A stretch of 64,000 bases of DNA, taken from contig CM114274.1 of the NCBI GenBank assembly GCA_050084515.1, positions 992,001-1,056,000 of the forward strand. The letters are read 5' to 3'. This document shows, piece after piece, positions 21,385 to 31,480 of this stretch (positions are counted from its first letter, which is position 1; every line of letters starts with the position of its first letter). This DNA is from Blasia pusilla. Lineage: Eukaryota; Marchantiophyta; Marchantiopsida; Blasiales. Made by a program: the position numbers and the translations under genes. Below the pieces are notes generated by a model that had not been told where the DNA came from, did not search any database, and was given only the letters and a program-made list of their open reading frames with translations.

Positions 21385-22062
21385 TATCACGTCTTTTAGG
21401 ATAGATGGGTGAGATCTACTAGAGTGCCTTTACGAGTAGTGGAGAATAGGCTCTAGAGGTCGAGGATGACCTACTAAGGCCCCGGGAAACTTGAGAGAGC
21501 AGGTTTCCCCTTTGTTTCGGCTCATTTGGAGCCATATTGAGGAACTTGCTATTTTAGGTAAGTACCATTTTGAGTATATGATTGACTTTCTATTTTTGGT
21601 AAGTGGCCCTTGACCTCCTACATCAGGTCAAGAGCCAAGGAGGTGACTTGGGAGCATAGGTTCCCATGGAGAGAGCTTGGGAGAGGGGAGGGGTATACCT
21701 CAAGGAGAGAGCTTGGGAGAGGGGAGGGATATCCCTCAAGGAGAGAGCTTGAGGGCTCATTCTCTCTTTGTTGAACGTTTTGGCATGAGCGGTGGAGCTA
21801 TGGTCTTGCTTACCTTGTGTGTGTAACCCAAGCCTCTCATAAGGAGAGTGGGTTTGGTTTGACATCGAGAGAGACATATGAGAGTGCACACATGTGAGAA
21901 CTATGGTGTTGTGAGAGAGATTGGATCTTATTTTATTGGAAATATTTTGGTACTTCTTGTCTCGTTGTTTGGATGCTATGAGTAAGCATGGGATCGTCTG
22001 TGTTTGTGTGTGTGTTCGGTGACAGCGATGTATATTATGTAGCAATGTGTATGCGCACGATA
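21385..22062 (+). mobile_element. Element A: 3' LTR
   Basis: About 678 bases from TATCACGTCTTTTAGG to GCGCACGATA. The first 553 bases match the 5' LTR core (12770-13270) with an internal duplication of a 'gagagcttgggagaggggaggg' word. The last 125 bases are the tail, ending ACGATA here and ACGACA in the better copy at 11067. The LTR end is inserted in the minus-strand element C2 directly behind its RT palm motif. Confidence 0.75.
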
Positions 22063-22672
22063 TAGTAGATCAATATGTCATCTATGTAGATGATCACATG
22101 CTCATCCATCTCCTTATGAAAGATGGAGTTCATCAATGTGATGAATGTTGGAGGCACATTACATAGACCAAAGGGCATCACCACAAACTCGAACAAGCCA
22201 TATCTCATCGTACACGCAATCTTCTCCACATCTAGTGCGGCAATCTGAATCTGGTAATTAATATCCTAACTTCAAGTCAATCTTTGCTGAAATACTTGGC
22301 TTGTGGAAATCGATCAAAGAGGTCATCCATCCTTGGAAGAGGACAATTTTTCCTTATTGTCACTTTATTCAACGCCCGGTAATCAACACATGGTCTCAAC
22401 TTTCCATCTTTCTTCTTCACAAAGAGAACGGGCGCTCCATAAGGTGACTTGCTAGTTTGCATGTAATCCCTCTCTAAGAGTTCACCTAACTGTTTCTTCA
22501 ACTCTGCAAGTTCCTCTTGATTCAACCTGTATGGCGCCTTTGAAGATGGCTGAAATCCTAGTATCACCTCTATCTTATGAACGACCGCCCTATTTAGTGG
22601 AAACTCAATCGGAAGCTCCTTCGTCAAGACATCACCAAATTCCTTCACTACTCTCTTGAGTATTTCGATCAC
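22063..22672 (-). pseudogene. Element C2: reverse transcriptase, truncated
   Basis: Minus-strand RT of a chromovirus-like gypsy element. The part 22672-22277 reads from a linker through [14 protein letters not shown] to [13 protein letters not shown] short indel near 22270 breaks the frame. The part 22229-22077 reads FEFVVMPFGLCNVPPTF and then HVIIYIDDILIYY, so the catalytic Y-I-D-D is present. The reading is then cut by the A-family LTR end at 22062. RNase H, integrase and the 3' LTR of C2 are not in this place. Confidence 0.88.
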
Positions 22673-22739
22673 AGATTCCCCTTGAAGCTGAAACCTGATC
22701 TCTGTGTCTCATTTTTGCATTTTCTTCTACTTGTCTCAT

Positions 22740-23492
22740 CAAGCAGAGAAACCCATCCTATAACTTGGTCAAACTCGTCCTCGTAATGGCGTTTACAAAC
22801 TTTGTCTTCATAGGAACCTCACAAACCAACCTCACTTGCAACCATTTGCCTTCTACCAAGACTCTCAACCTCAAGGATCTTTGACTCATTTCCACCTCAT
22901 ACACATCCAAGAATGTGTTCCCCGAGACTCCATCGATTTCTTCCATGTTGCACTCCGTGAAGTTCTCCTTCAACTCAAATAATCCGCATCCCACAATGAG
23001 CTCTAAAACCAACTTTGAGGTCTGGTGGGACTTGCCTCTCACAAAACCCACTCTTATAGGTTTGTCCACCTTAGTGGTCGACGACCCCAATTCCTTCACG
23101 ATTCTCGAGCTCAAGAAGGAGTGAAGAGCACCTGTATCGACAAGCAACATCACATTGGGATCAACGATCTTGGATCCTAAGTAAACCAAACTTGGCGTCC
23201 TCTTGGTGACTTGGAGAGATGTCTCTAGACCTCCCTCCAATAAGTGCTTAGCAAAAAATGCAATCATACTCGGTTTACTAACCTTGGGCGTTGAGCATTC
23301 CTTAGCCATGTGCCCAGGTTCACCACAATTGCAGCAAATCACTTTGCCGTTCATCGACTTCGGATACGGCACCCCTTTTGGCTTTGCGTTGAGTTCCACT
23401 TGTTTTTCAGCCATGGTAAGAGACCCTCCGTGATTACGCTCACCCCCACTCCAAACCCTCTTGGATGCCCCCTTGGTTTTCAGTAACTTCAA
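22740..23492 (-). pseudogene. Element C2: gag zinc knuckle and protease
   Basis: One open frame of about 240 codons. It carries a CCHC knuckle C-C-N-C-G-E-P-G-H-M-A-K-E-C that binds element RNA, then the protease: V-M-L-L-V-D-T-G-A-L-H-S-F with the D-T-G active site. It ends about 22758, and the linker to RT is broken. The arrangement and sequence follow element C1 (36525-35950) closely. Confidence 0.88.
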
Positions 23493-24460
23493 AAAACTTT
23501 TCTGCTCAAAGGGTCTTTGGACTTAGACCTCGTCATCCCCTATCCGCTAAGCTAGCTTCAAAAGCTCCGCGCAGGTCTTTAGTACTCGGGCATCCGGAAG
23601 AGGGCCTTTTTGGCGCTTGTCTTAAGTCCACTTAACAAGATCATCTTCTTTGCAAACTCATCCATCTTTGGAATGGAGTTCATTCTTGCACTGAACTCTT
23701 GCACGTAAGCACTAAGGGACCCACTTTGCCGTAAACATACAAACTCCACACCATCGCAAAACTCCAAGTACTCTAGAGTGAATCGGTTGCCAATCAACAT
23801 CTTGAGAACTCTTTCCAACTCAGAGTTGTTCCATAGCCTAGATGTTCTTTGCGATAAGCCGTCCACCACTAGAGTGCGTGATCTTTAGGAACGTGAACGC
23901 CACGGTCATCTTGTCATGCTCCTTTGCCCTTTGCGCCTCGAAGTAAAGTTCCAGCTTCGTCAGGAACTTGTTCACTTTCCATGACAGCCCCATTCCTGTG
24001 AATTGCATTGGAAAATTTGTCTTACAAGGCTTCTTGCCAGAACTAGAAGCTCTTTCCGACTCGAGTTCAACAATCCGCGTACTCTATTGGGTCATCTGCT
24101 TAGTCATCAACTTTATCAAGTCCATCATCTAGGCATAGAGTGTCGGGTCACTTGAGTTTGCAACCAAAGGCCTCAGAGAAAGATTTTTGTCTTAGACATC
24201 TTCATGTCTGGGACTCGGCGCTTTGGGAGTCACTATCTCCTCCTCTGGCTTGCGGTCAATCATTGGTTCATCTCTCGACTTTTTTTTCTTGACTTGCGGC
24301 TTCCTTGGGTCTTCGCCCTTGGTCTCCATTCTCCAGTCCTTGCCTTCTCAAATCTCCTCCTTGTCTCTTGCGTTCCTCCCTAAGCGTCAAGGTCTCCTTG
24401 CTCCCTTAAGTTCTTCTCAAATGTCTAGATCTCCTACGACCCCAAGTTCACGCTCACCAA
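23493..24460 (-). pseudogene. Element C2: gag capsid region and leader
   Basis: Minus-strand fragments: 23869-23579 reads the capsid end (LSAYVQEFSARMNSIPKMDE, FAKKMILLSGLKTSAKKALF), equal in order to C1 at 36950-36770. Above 23880 only short in-frame pieces are left (for example a segment like KVNKFLTKLELYFEAQ near 23940). 24180-24460 is the start of gag and the leader, frame-shifted. Confidence 0.8.
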
Positions 24461-24466
24461 GGATTA

Positions 24467-24478
24467 GCTCTGGTACCA
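24467..24478 (-). other. Element C2: primer-binding site
   Basis: Minus strand reads TGGTACCAGAGC, one base from the initiator tRNA-Met complement TGGTATCAGAGC used by many plant retroelements (and seen exactly in C1 at 37631). It lies five bases from the end of the LTR remnant, as expected for a 5' LTR on the minus strand. Confidence 0.85.
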
Positions 24479-24483
24479 CATTT

Positions 24484-24676
24484 TGTACGCCTACTCTCCT
24501 TGGACCAAAATCTTTAGTGTTGGAGAAGCGTGCGCTCTCACTATTGATCTGCACCCAAACATGCACTCCCATTACTCGGGTTTGGGTCAATCAGCATTCC
24601 ACCTCATGGATATCTCAACTCAACTTCTCATCAAGCTCAACCTTCCTAGTTTCTCACTTTACAACACAAGCAAGTC
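24484..24676 (-). mobile_element. Element C2: 5' LTR remnant
   Basis: About 190 bases that match the inner end of the C1-family LTR (37645-37860): 'tgtacgcctactctccttg', 'tctgcacccaaacatgcactc', 'catcaagctcaaccttcctag'. The LTR is interrupted at 24677 by the start of the element B LTR (TGTCACATTTT). Confidence 0.8.
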
Positions 24677-25143
24677 TGTCACATTTTCGTAGCTGATAGG
24701 CCAAGATCTATCATGGATATGGTATAGGAGCGAGCAATCTGTCTTGAGTGTAACTTTGTCCCGAGGTGTTTGAGGATAGGTCTGTTGTGTCAGGAACGTC
24801 GTTTCTGGAAACTGTTTTTTTGAGGTCTTTCACAACCGGGTGACTTGTTGAGCAGGTCGCCCACCCTTGGTAACCTGTGCACGCAGGTTACCAGGAGCAT
24901 AGTTATTTTTAGGGGAAGAGCCTTTTGGCTCTTCCTAGACCTATATAAGGGAGGGAGATGACTTTTCCAAGCCATCTTTCTCATGTTGGATCGTTGGAGC
25001 ACCTCTCTTGTCATGTGTGAGATAGGACTAGGGTGCTAGCGTCCGTATTTCTTGAGATCACAGGATGGACAAGGTTTGATATGCCGATTTAGATTGAGGA
25101 GTGGAGTTTTAGGCCAGGTGTGCCATTTTTACTACTCTTATTT
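24677..25143 (+). mobile_element. Element B: 5' LTR core
   Basis: Begins TGTCACATTTTCG and matches the minus-strand LTR at 43757-43290 throughout: 'cttgagtgtaactttgtcc', 'gaggtctttcacaac', 'agccttttggctc' and 'tgtgagatag'. The match ends about 25143. As in element A, the tail that follows the core in the 3' copies is missing here. The LTR contains a TATA box. Confidence 0.85.
24944..24950 (+). promoter_or_regulatory. TATA box in element B LTR
   Basis: TATATAA inside 'cctatataagggag', about 270 bases into the LTR. The same box is kept in the minus-strand LTR copy at 43480-43495. It is the probable core promoter for the element RNA. Confidence 0.7.
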
Positions 25144-26695
25144 TAACATGAGAAAGATGTCAAGGGTAGGTGGGAATTCGTTGTTTGTAGGTAGGCAAGT
25201 GAGTTGCCTTGATCGGTGGGGAGCCCCTGGAGACGCTGGTTGGTGTTTTGTTGTCATTTTTTTGTTCAGAAGGCCGTGCGGGAAAGCGATGTCCTTATTT
25301 CTCATATTTCTCTGGTGCACGTTGAGGGGGGACAATGGGTGGGCATAGCGGAGAGTGGGGCGGTAAGTGTATCGATGAGAGTAGCGGGAGAAGGAGAAGA
25401 GAAGTCTGAACATGACTTGCAACCGTCATGGGGTTGTCAAGTAAAGGCGGCCAGGCTAGGGCCTAGACGCCTAAGGCAAGGGCCTAGCCGCCTAAGGCGA
25501 GGGCCTAGCCGTCTAAGGTGAGGGCCTAGCCGCCTAAGGCTAGGGTTAGGTCGGAGATTAGGGCAGGGCGATGCAGAGCATGTTAGGTTGGGGCGTAGAC
25601 GGAGTACGTTGGGACCGGGCGGAGAACATTGGGACAGGGCACGGGCCGCAACCCCCTCATCCCTACAAGTCTCATAGGGGCGCGGGCCAAGGCGCCCACT
25701 CCCCCCCCGCCAGTTACGTAGTAGGAGCGGACAACGTGGTATAGGTAGGGGCAATGTGGTAGAGATGTGGGCGATATGGTAGAGGCCTGGGCAATATGGT
25801 AGAGGCGTGGGCAACGTGGTAGATGGGCTGACATGGTTGGGGTCGGACGTGGTTGAGTTGAGTTACGTAGTGGGAGAGAATTTTTAGGGACTTGGTGTAT
25901 CGCGAGCACGGATGGGATTCGCGATGAGAGTTTGTGAGTCATTGCGAGTCGCGAAGGGATCGCCGTGGTAGTCCTTCATCTACTATGGGAGAGAGGGTTG
26001 TGATGGAGGATTGACGTGCTGTGAATGGAGATGGTTGTGTTGCAGAGGTTGCCGTACCATATGGAGGAGTCAGTGCTCACATGGAGTAGATTGGCGGGCA
26101 TGTTCTAGATACCCATTCAAGTCCCTTTTCTTGCACTTGTCTTGTGTCATCGAGTGTGTTGAGTATGGGATAGTTGTTGGTGCTAGATGGGTGTAGCGAT
26201 GGTGACGAGTGTAGTCTCCACTCATGTGTAGCATGTTTGTGGATAAATGGCAGTTGCCGAGTAGGGGTCACAAGTATGATCCGAGGGTATGAGTGGCTTA
26301 GGTGAGTTAGTTGGGAGGCTCATGGTGAGCCTGAGTGTTGAGTGTACGTGAGGCCGGATTTGTCATCAAAGGATTACCATTAGCGCAGGTGAGCTAGTGA
26401 GGAGTGTGGGAGACTCTTGGTGAGTCTGAGTGCTTGAGCGGGTGAGACAGGGTTGTCATCACGGCATACTTCCCACGCTCAGAAGAACGGGGTAGTGCAA
26501 GTAGTAGTAGTGGTGTGACACAGAGTGGAGTGAGATACCAGAGGGTTATGAGTGAGGAGCTATCTTGACTTCCATCCGTGGCAGGATCATCATCACTAGA
26601 TAGTGGGTCTAGTGATGAGATTACAGACATAGGCAATGTCACTTGGCAAGAGATGGACGACATGGCCCATCGCATTGGGGCATGCATCGTTTCTC
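25144..26695 (+). other. Element B: leader with minisatellites
   Basis: No gene is seen. Two short tandem repeats stand out. 25445-25545 carries four copies of a unit of about 22 bases built on 'gggcctagccgcctaaggc'. 25735-25835 carries units of about 27-30 bases built on 'gggcaatatggtagagg'. Around 26320 and 26420 a 'gtgagcctgagtg' word is repeated. The leader has the place of the element A leader but no obvious sequence identity to it. Confidence 0.6.
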
Positions 26696-27385
26696 GGGTG
26701 CAGTGGGCACCATCAACTTAGATGACTTCATCCTAGAGTTCGACATGTGGTGCAATTTCTAGGAGATACGGACCCCGACACGGTTCAACCCTTTCATGGT
26801 ATGGAAGGGGTTGTTCCCGCACTTGGAGGGTCTGCCAATGGATGATTACATGGAGTTCCAATCTTTACACTCCCTAGAGATTGATGCTTGGAGGATGTAT
26901 TGGGCTCCAGGGTATGTGTCCACTACTTGTCGTGAGGCATATGGTGGGATCGTGAGAGGAGAGAGACCCACACCATCAGCTTGGAGACTAGATGGAGAGG
27001 AGGGAAGTGAGTCAAGTGAGGTGGCAGAGACCTCAAGTGGTAGAGAGCCACCTAGTTTCAATCCTACAATGGAGTTCTTCCAACAATTGGGGAGGAGCTA
27101 CCGGGGCATGCGGACCGACAAGCTGAAGAGTCTACAGGATTTTCAACAATGATCAAGTGAGAGTCTGCTAGAGGCATTCAAGCGCATGAGGAGGCTGATC
27201 ATTGCTACTTATGGAGTGACTGGGGCGCAGTCAATCCACTATTGGTACGGGGTTCTTGATCGGAAATTACGGAAGAGAGTCCGCGATGTGATGTTGCTTC
27301 ACACAGCAAAGCCCACACTACATGTGGTCTTTGAGTTATCTGAGCATATTGAGCTCAACATGAGTGAGGAGTAGGTAGTGACTAT
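26696..27385 (+). pseudogene. Element B: gag capsid region
   Basis: Related to element A gag: WKGLFPHLEGLPMDDYMEF, HSLEIDAWRM, FNPTMEFFQQLGRSYRGM and the line of a 'DFQQ' followed by TGA at 27149, where A has CGC. After it comes LLEAFKRMRRLII, then QSIHYWYGVLDRKLRKRV. The capsid part is thus nearly complete with few stops. Confidence 0.8.
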
Positions 27386-28290
27386 CGGATTTTCTTGGGA
27401 GTTGACGGGTTTATACATTACAATAACCCCACAGGTGCCATAGCGAGCATCAGTACTACGGGAGCGGGCGAGTGCGCCTAGAGAGTAGGGTAGGTATCGT
27501 GAGCCTATGAGGCAACAACATGTGCCTACATATGTTGTCAAGCAGGGACTGATGTTTTCTTGTTGGACATATGGAGGGGCCCACGGGCAGAGAGACTGCC
27601 CACAACATGGGAGAGGACCATGAGCGCCTCTGATTGCTCAAGTGGCACAGAGGATGGCCCCACCACAATATCATTGTGACTATTACCACAGATATGGTCA
27701 CACTAGGGATAGATATTTTGACCTTCTTCAAGAGGCACATCTAGAGGTAGGCCAAAGGCCCAAGGGCGGTCATCTTGGAGGAGGCCGAGGAGTTGTTGTT
27801 GGACGTGTTGGTAGAGGATCACCACCTCCCAAAGGAGATGGAGTGGGAGCACGAGAGACGACGCTTCTCTCGCGCATCGATCAATTCGAGCAAAGGATTG
27901 TTGCCATGACAATGATATAGCTTAGAGAAGGCACGGAGCCGAGAGTAGCTAGTGTGGCTCTAGCTTCCACCTCTTACTCTGACCCGGGTGAGGATCTTGC
28001 TAGCATGGGATTTATGTGTAGTGCAGCTCAGGTTGAGGCTGCTACGGTGGTGGCTGGAGGTGCTGCGATAGGAACCAAGCCATCAAGAGGTGGGATTGAG
28101 ATTGACCCAATGGAGGGGATGATGGGCGGCAAGCCAGGGTTCCACAGTTGTTCACGTTGTCAGAGGCACTACACACACCATCGATGATGCCTCGACGACC
28201 AGTGATGCCTACAAGTCAGGCAGGTGCGTTGACATCACGAGGAGTTGGAATGGCAACTCCTATGTTGGCTCGAGTGGATTCAATGTCGAC
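27386..28290 (+). pseudogene. Element B: gag C-terminus with degenerate zinc knuckle
   Basis: Around 27563 the sequence reads C-W-T-Y-G-G-A-H-G-Q-R-D-C: a CCHC knuckle in which the second Cys has become Tyr. A second Cys/His stretch (H-C-D-Y-Y-H-R-Y-G-H-T) follows. The frame 27642-27920 ends with a coiled-coil-like LSRIDQFEQRIVAM. Further pieces run to about 28187. At about 28290 the sequence jumps to RNase H; protease, methyltransferase and RT are missing. Confidence 0.7.
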
Positions 28291-28757
28291 AATAGTCATA
28301 CAAATTGGAGCATGTTGGGTCTAGGAGCAATGCTTACTTAGAGAGATGACGAGGAGAGGGAGTTCGTTGTGGCTTCCGGGAGCCGATCAAACAACATTGC
28401 AGAGGAAAAGTACAACTCCTATGAGGGAGAGTGCTTGGTTGCAGTGTGGATGCTATCTATTCGGCAACCCTTTCACACTTATCACTGATCATCAACCATT
28501 GAGATGGTTGATGGAGTCCGAAAAGCTTACGGGAAATCTTGCTAGGTGGGCTCTATTACTACATGAGTATAACTTTGAGGTGGTTCACGGGCCAAGTCGG
28601 TTGGACCAGGATGCAGATGGGTTGAGTCATAACCCATGTCCAAGTCAAAGAGACGATATAAGAGCTCAATGGCATGGAGAGAGTGATGAGGAGATAGTTC
28701 CCGCTTGGCATGCATTTGCCTATCTTTGTCAGTTGACTATGGCAGGTCAGCCGTAGG
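28291..28757 (+). pseudogene. Element B: RNase H
   Basis: Begins in 'NWSMLGLGA' (counterpart of DWSMLGLG in A, with the catalytic Asp changed to Asn), then a frameshifted FVV-region and, from 28455, LFGNPFTLITDHQPLRWLM with the T-D-H motif intact. It continues LARWALLLHEYNFEVVHGPS and DQDADGLSHNPC to a TAG at 28755. The deletion that joins it to gag removes about 2 kb relative to element A. Confidence 0.85.
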
Positions 28758-30060
28758 TGGTGACTCTAGTGGTGGGGTTAGATTATGAGTCTTTAGATCT
28801 AGAGGTTATTGAGGAGGCGATAGGTGGTCGTGATATCCTTGACAACATGGAGGTTGTGGAGTTCCTGCGTATTGGCTTCATAACAAGCATAGTGAGTGGT
28901 AGGAAGCGGGATTGGATCCTATAGAGCGCCAGGAGGTTCAGGTGGGAGGGGACTCATATTTTTCGGGTATGGGGAGATGGTAGGATATGAGTGGTACCTC
29001 ATCCTTCCCAGTGAGCACATATGGTGCCACATGCCCATGAGGAGTTGGGGCATTTTGGAGTAAAGCGTGCTTACAGCTTACTCCAAGTTCAGTGATGATG
29101 GCGCGGCATGCATACTGGGATAGAGCAGTTTGTGGTTAGATATATGGTATGTGACCAAGTGTGAGCATCCTTCAATGCTCCCACTCTGCAATTACATTCT
29201 TTGCCAATTATGGGTTTAGGTTATCGGTGGAGTTAAGACTTTGCGAGAGCTTTGCCATTGCAATGGCATCCTGACAGGTACGTGTTGGTCATGATGGAGC
29301 ATTTCTCCATGTGGATAGAGTTGGTGGCACTATTGGATAAGGCAAGCGAGGGAATAGCTTATGCATTTCTAGAGGTGGTGACTAACTAGGGTACCAAGTT
29401 CACGGGAGAGTTTCAGGCCTTTTGTGATCAGGCGCTGATAGATCACCGCACCACGTCTAGAGATCATCTTGAGGCGTTGTTGGCGGAGAGAGTAGTACAG
29501 ACGATGAAGAGAGGATTTTGCAAGTATGGCTTGCAGCGGGGATAGTTAAGGGAGTGGGACTTATAGTTGCCATGGTTGGCTATGGTTATCGCTTCAGCCG
29601 GCAGGCATCCTTGGCGTCATTTTCACCATAATTTTTGCTCTTTGGGAGAGAGCCAGATTTACCTGTAGCTATTTGATGTAACATGGCGGAGGTGTTAGAT
29701 CTTGATGATCCAGATCTGTGGATACAAGCGTGTTCTCAAAGGGCAGAGATTTTTTGTAGAGTTATGCCCATGGCCTTTGAGAACTTAGCTATTGCTCAGC
29801 AGAGGGATATATTGAGGTACGCAACCACTTGTGGAGGAGATTATCATCCACGGATGAGGAGGTTTCATCCTGGAGATTATGTGTATTTACATCAGGCGGC
29901 AACCACCCCCCTAGATGTCACTACACGGGGCACGATCCTACGTGTGCGTGAGGTGTTACCGACCGGAGTCCTCATGTTGGAGGGACGAGATGGTATGGTT
30001 TGGAAGGATCATGTGCGCAACTATGCACTATGTCACCTTCCAAACGTGGACGGGATATTG
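28758..30060 (+). pseudogene. Element B: integrase
   Basis: Heavily stopped but colinear with element A. Recognisable pieces are E-E-L-G-H (near 29040), a C-x2-C-like end, LVMMEHFSMWIELVALLDKA (29290), TRDHLEA-type sequence with A-E-R-V-V-Q and the C-terminal frame 29683-30093 (DLDDPDLWIQACSQRAE, RRFHPGDYVYLHQAA, DGMVWKDHVRNYALCHLP). The codon at the A-element stop 20353 is CAG here, which shows the ancestral Gln. Confidence 0.8.
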
Positions 30061-30176
30061 ATCCAAGCTTGGCAGTGGTACCTGCAAACTTGAGGTGTAT
30101 GTTGTGTGGATCAGCGAGGGGTGCAACCACCATGTTGGTATGTGATGGTTGTTCTCGAGGGTGGCATATGTCATGT
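30061..30176 (+). pseudogene. Element B: PHD finger, truncated
   Basis: C-M-L-C (30096), C-D-G-C, S-R-G-W-H and M-S-C match the element A finger, but the last C-x2-C is absent. The sequence changes at 30177 into ORF X in the same frame, so the joined reading runs on without a stop. The 3' untranslated region and 3' LTR of B are not present here. Confidence 0.8.
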
Positions 30177-30434
30177 AGAGAGGAAGATATGGCGCTCATG
30201 AAATGTGGAGTGTATCCGGCACTAGGGATTTCGAGGGAATTGCGCGAGGCCTTGAAGGAGCGGTCATTGTGGCAGTTCTTTGGGGCAGATTGGTCTCCAT
30301 CATCGGTGGCGTTACTCACAGAGCTCTATTCAAAATCCAAGGTGGTCCATTTGAGGAAGAAGGGTTACAAGTATCGAGCGCAGCCGGCTTCGTGGTCTGC
30401 TGACTTGTGGCGCATCATGTATGAACTTCCCGCG
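30177..30434 (+). pseudogene. Unknown ORF X, first part
   Basis: An open frame continues from the PHD finger into sequence that I do not recognise: LGISRELREALKERSLWQFF, then SSVALLTELYSKSKVVHLRK and SADLWRIMYELP. It is interrupted by element C1 at 30435 and continues at 38645 in the same frame. Style and composition resemble accessory or gag-like proteins of plant retroelements, but I cannot name the family. Confidence 0.5.
30430..30434. repeat. Target-site duplication of C1, left copy
   Basis: CCGCG, identical to 38645-38649. A five-base direct duplication is the expected mark of gypsy integrase. Confidence 0.95.
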
Positions 30435-31467
30435 TGTCGCGCCCCTACTCTCCTTGAACGTCAATCTTTAGTGTTGCAGAAGCGTACGTTCAGTAGGTCA
30501 CGATCTCATCGCCGATCTGCACCCAAACACGCACTCTCGCTAGTCGGGTCTGGGCCAACCAGCGTTCCAACCCACCGAGTTCTCAACTCGGCGTCCCATC
30601 AAGCTCAACCTTCCTTAGTTCCTAGTTTCCAAAACATGGCAAGTCCTTCAAGACTTGGAACAGACTTCTTGGTTAGTCCAGGGATGTGAAACAACACTTG
30701 CGCGCCTAGCGATCCCAACTGTTCAACGGACCTCGTGTAAGCTCCAAACCGAGACCCAAATAATTGAGTCGCGGGGTGAAATCAAAGAGGGATGTCTAAA
30801 ATCGCCTCAATAGACTTGGTGCAGGTTTTCCAACCCAACTCCCAAACTCGCATTCCGTTCCATGCCCTTGAGCCGCCCCGCAGCGGCTCAAGGGCATGGA
30901 ACTTGAACCCCAAAGTGGGGTTCAAGTTCCAAGCACTCTTGGAGACCTTCTCCCTTACTAGTACCTCTGGGGTTCTCCAATAACCCCCCCTCCCCCCCCT
31001 TTGGAAAAGGAGGGTTGGGCCCTTCATTGTGGCCCTCAACCCGACTTCACTTACAGTCGTTTCCGGGTTGTTTCTCAGCCGCTGCTTATGCGTTTGCATA
31101 GATCTTTAGTGCGTTTGAACCGGCTTTCCATAAGCCTTCCAACACACCTTACTTAATCCAAACGCATCTCGGCGCTAAAAGTTATGGCTAAAAATACAGT
31201 CGGAAACTCTCAAACGCTAGTGGTGTTCCAAATCCGGATTCTTCCTTTTGGCAACCCACTTTCTAGACTCGACTTCTTTCAAGTCTCATTCCGCGTTTGG
31301 TCCTGGTTTCTCGGTCGCGACCATAACATCTGAAATGCGAAGCCTCGCTCGCGTCTTGTCTCTTGTCTCCTCTTTGAGACTACTCCAACGCGCAAACCAT
31401 CTTAGCGTGAGCCCGCTAATGTTCTGATGTTCCGCTTGGCACTCGTTTGGTCATGAGCGTCACGGCA
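30435..31467 (-). mobile_element. Element C1: 3' LTR
   Basis: Plus-strand ends TGTCGCG...CACGGCA; near-identical to 37645-38644. Compared with the 5' LTR it has about 35 additional bases at 30860-30925, which form a palindrome: 'catgcccttgagccgc' and its reverse complement around a short loop, then 'cttgaacccc' with its own inverted partner. Also the terminal CGACA has become CGGCA. Confidence 0.92.
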
Positions 31468-31480
31468 CTCACCCCTCTTT
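31468..31480 (-). other. Element C1: polypurine tract
   Basis: Minus strand AAAGAGGGGTGAG directly before the 3' LTR. This purine run is where plus-strand DNA synthesis is primed. Confidence 0.8.

Noticed and set aside
12770-22062. Element A as one intact insertion
   Set aside because: The five bases outside both LTRs differ (TAATT and TAGTA) and the 5' LTR lacks the tail, so rearrangement after insertion is likely.
25437-25942. Pro/Arg-rich minus-strand open frames
   Set aside because: They are the minisatellites of the element B leader read on the other strand.
30466-30690. Open frame continuing from ORF X into 'RSRSHRRSAPKHALSL'
   Set aside because: This part is LTR sequence of C1; the same frame recurs at 37680 and 63769 because the LTR is repeated.
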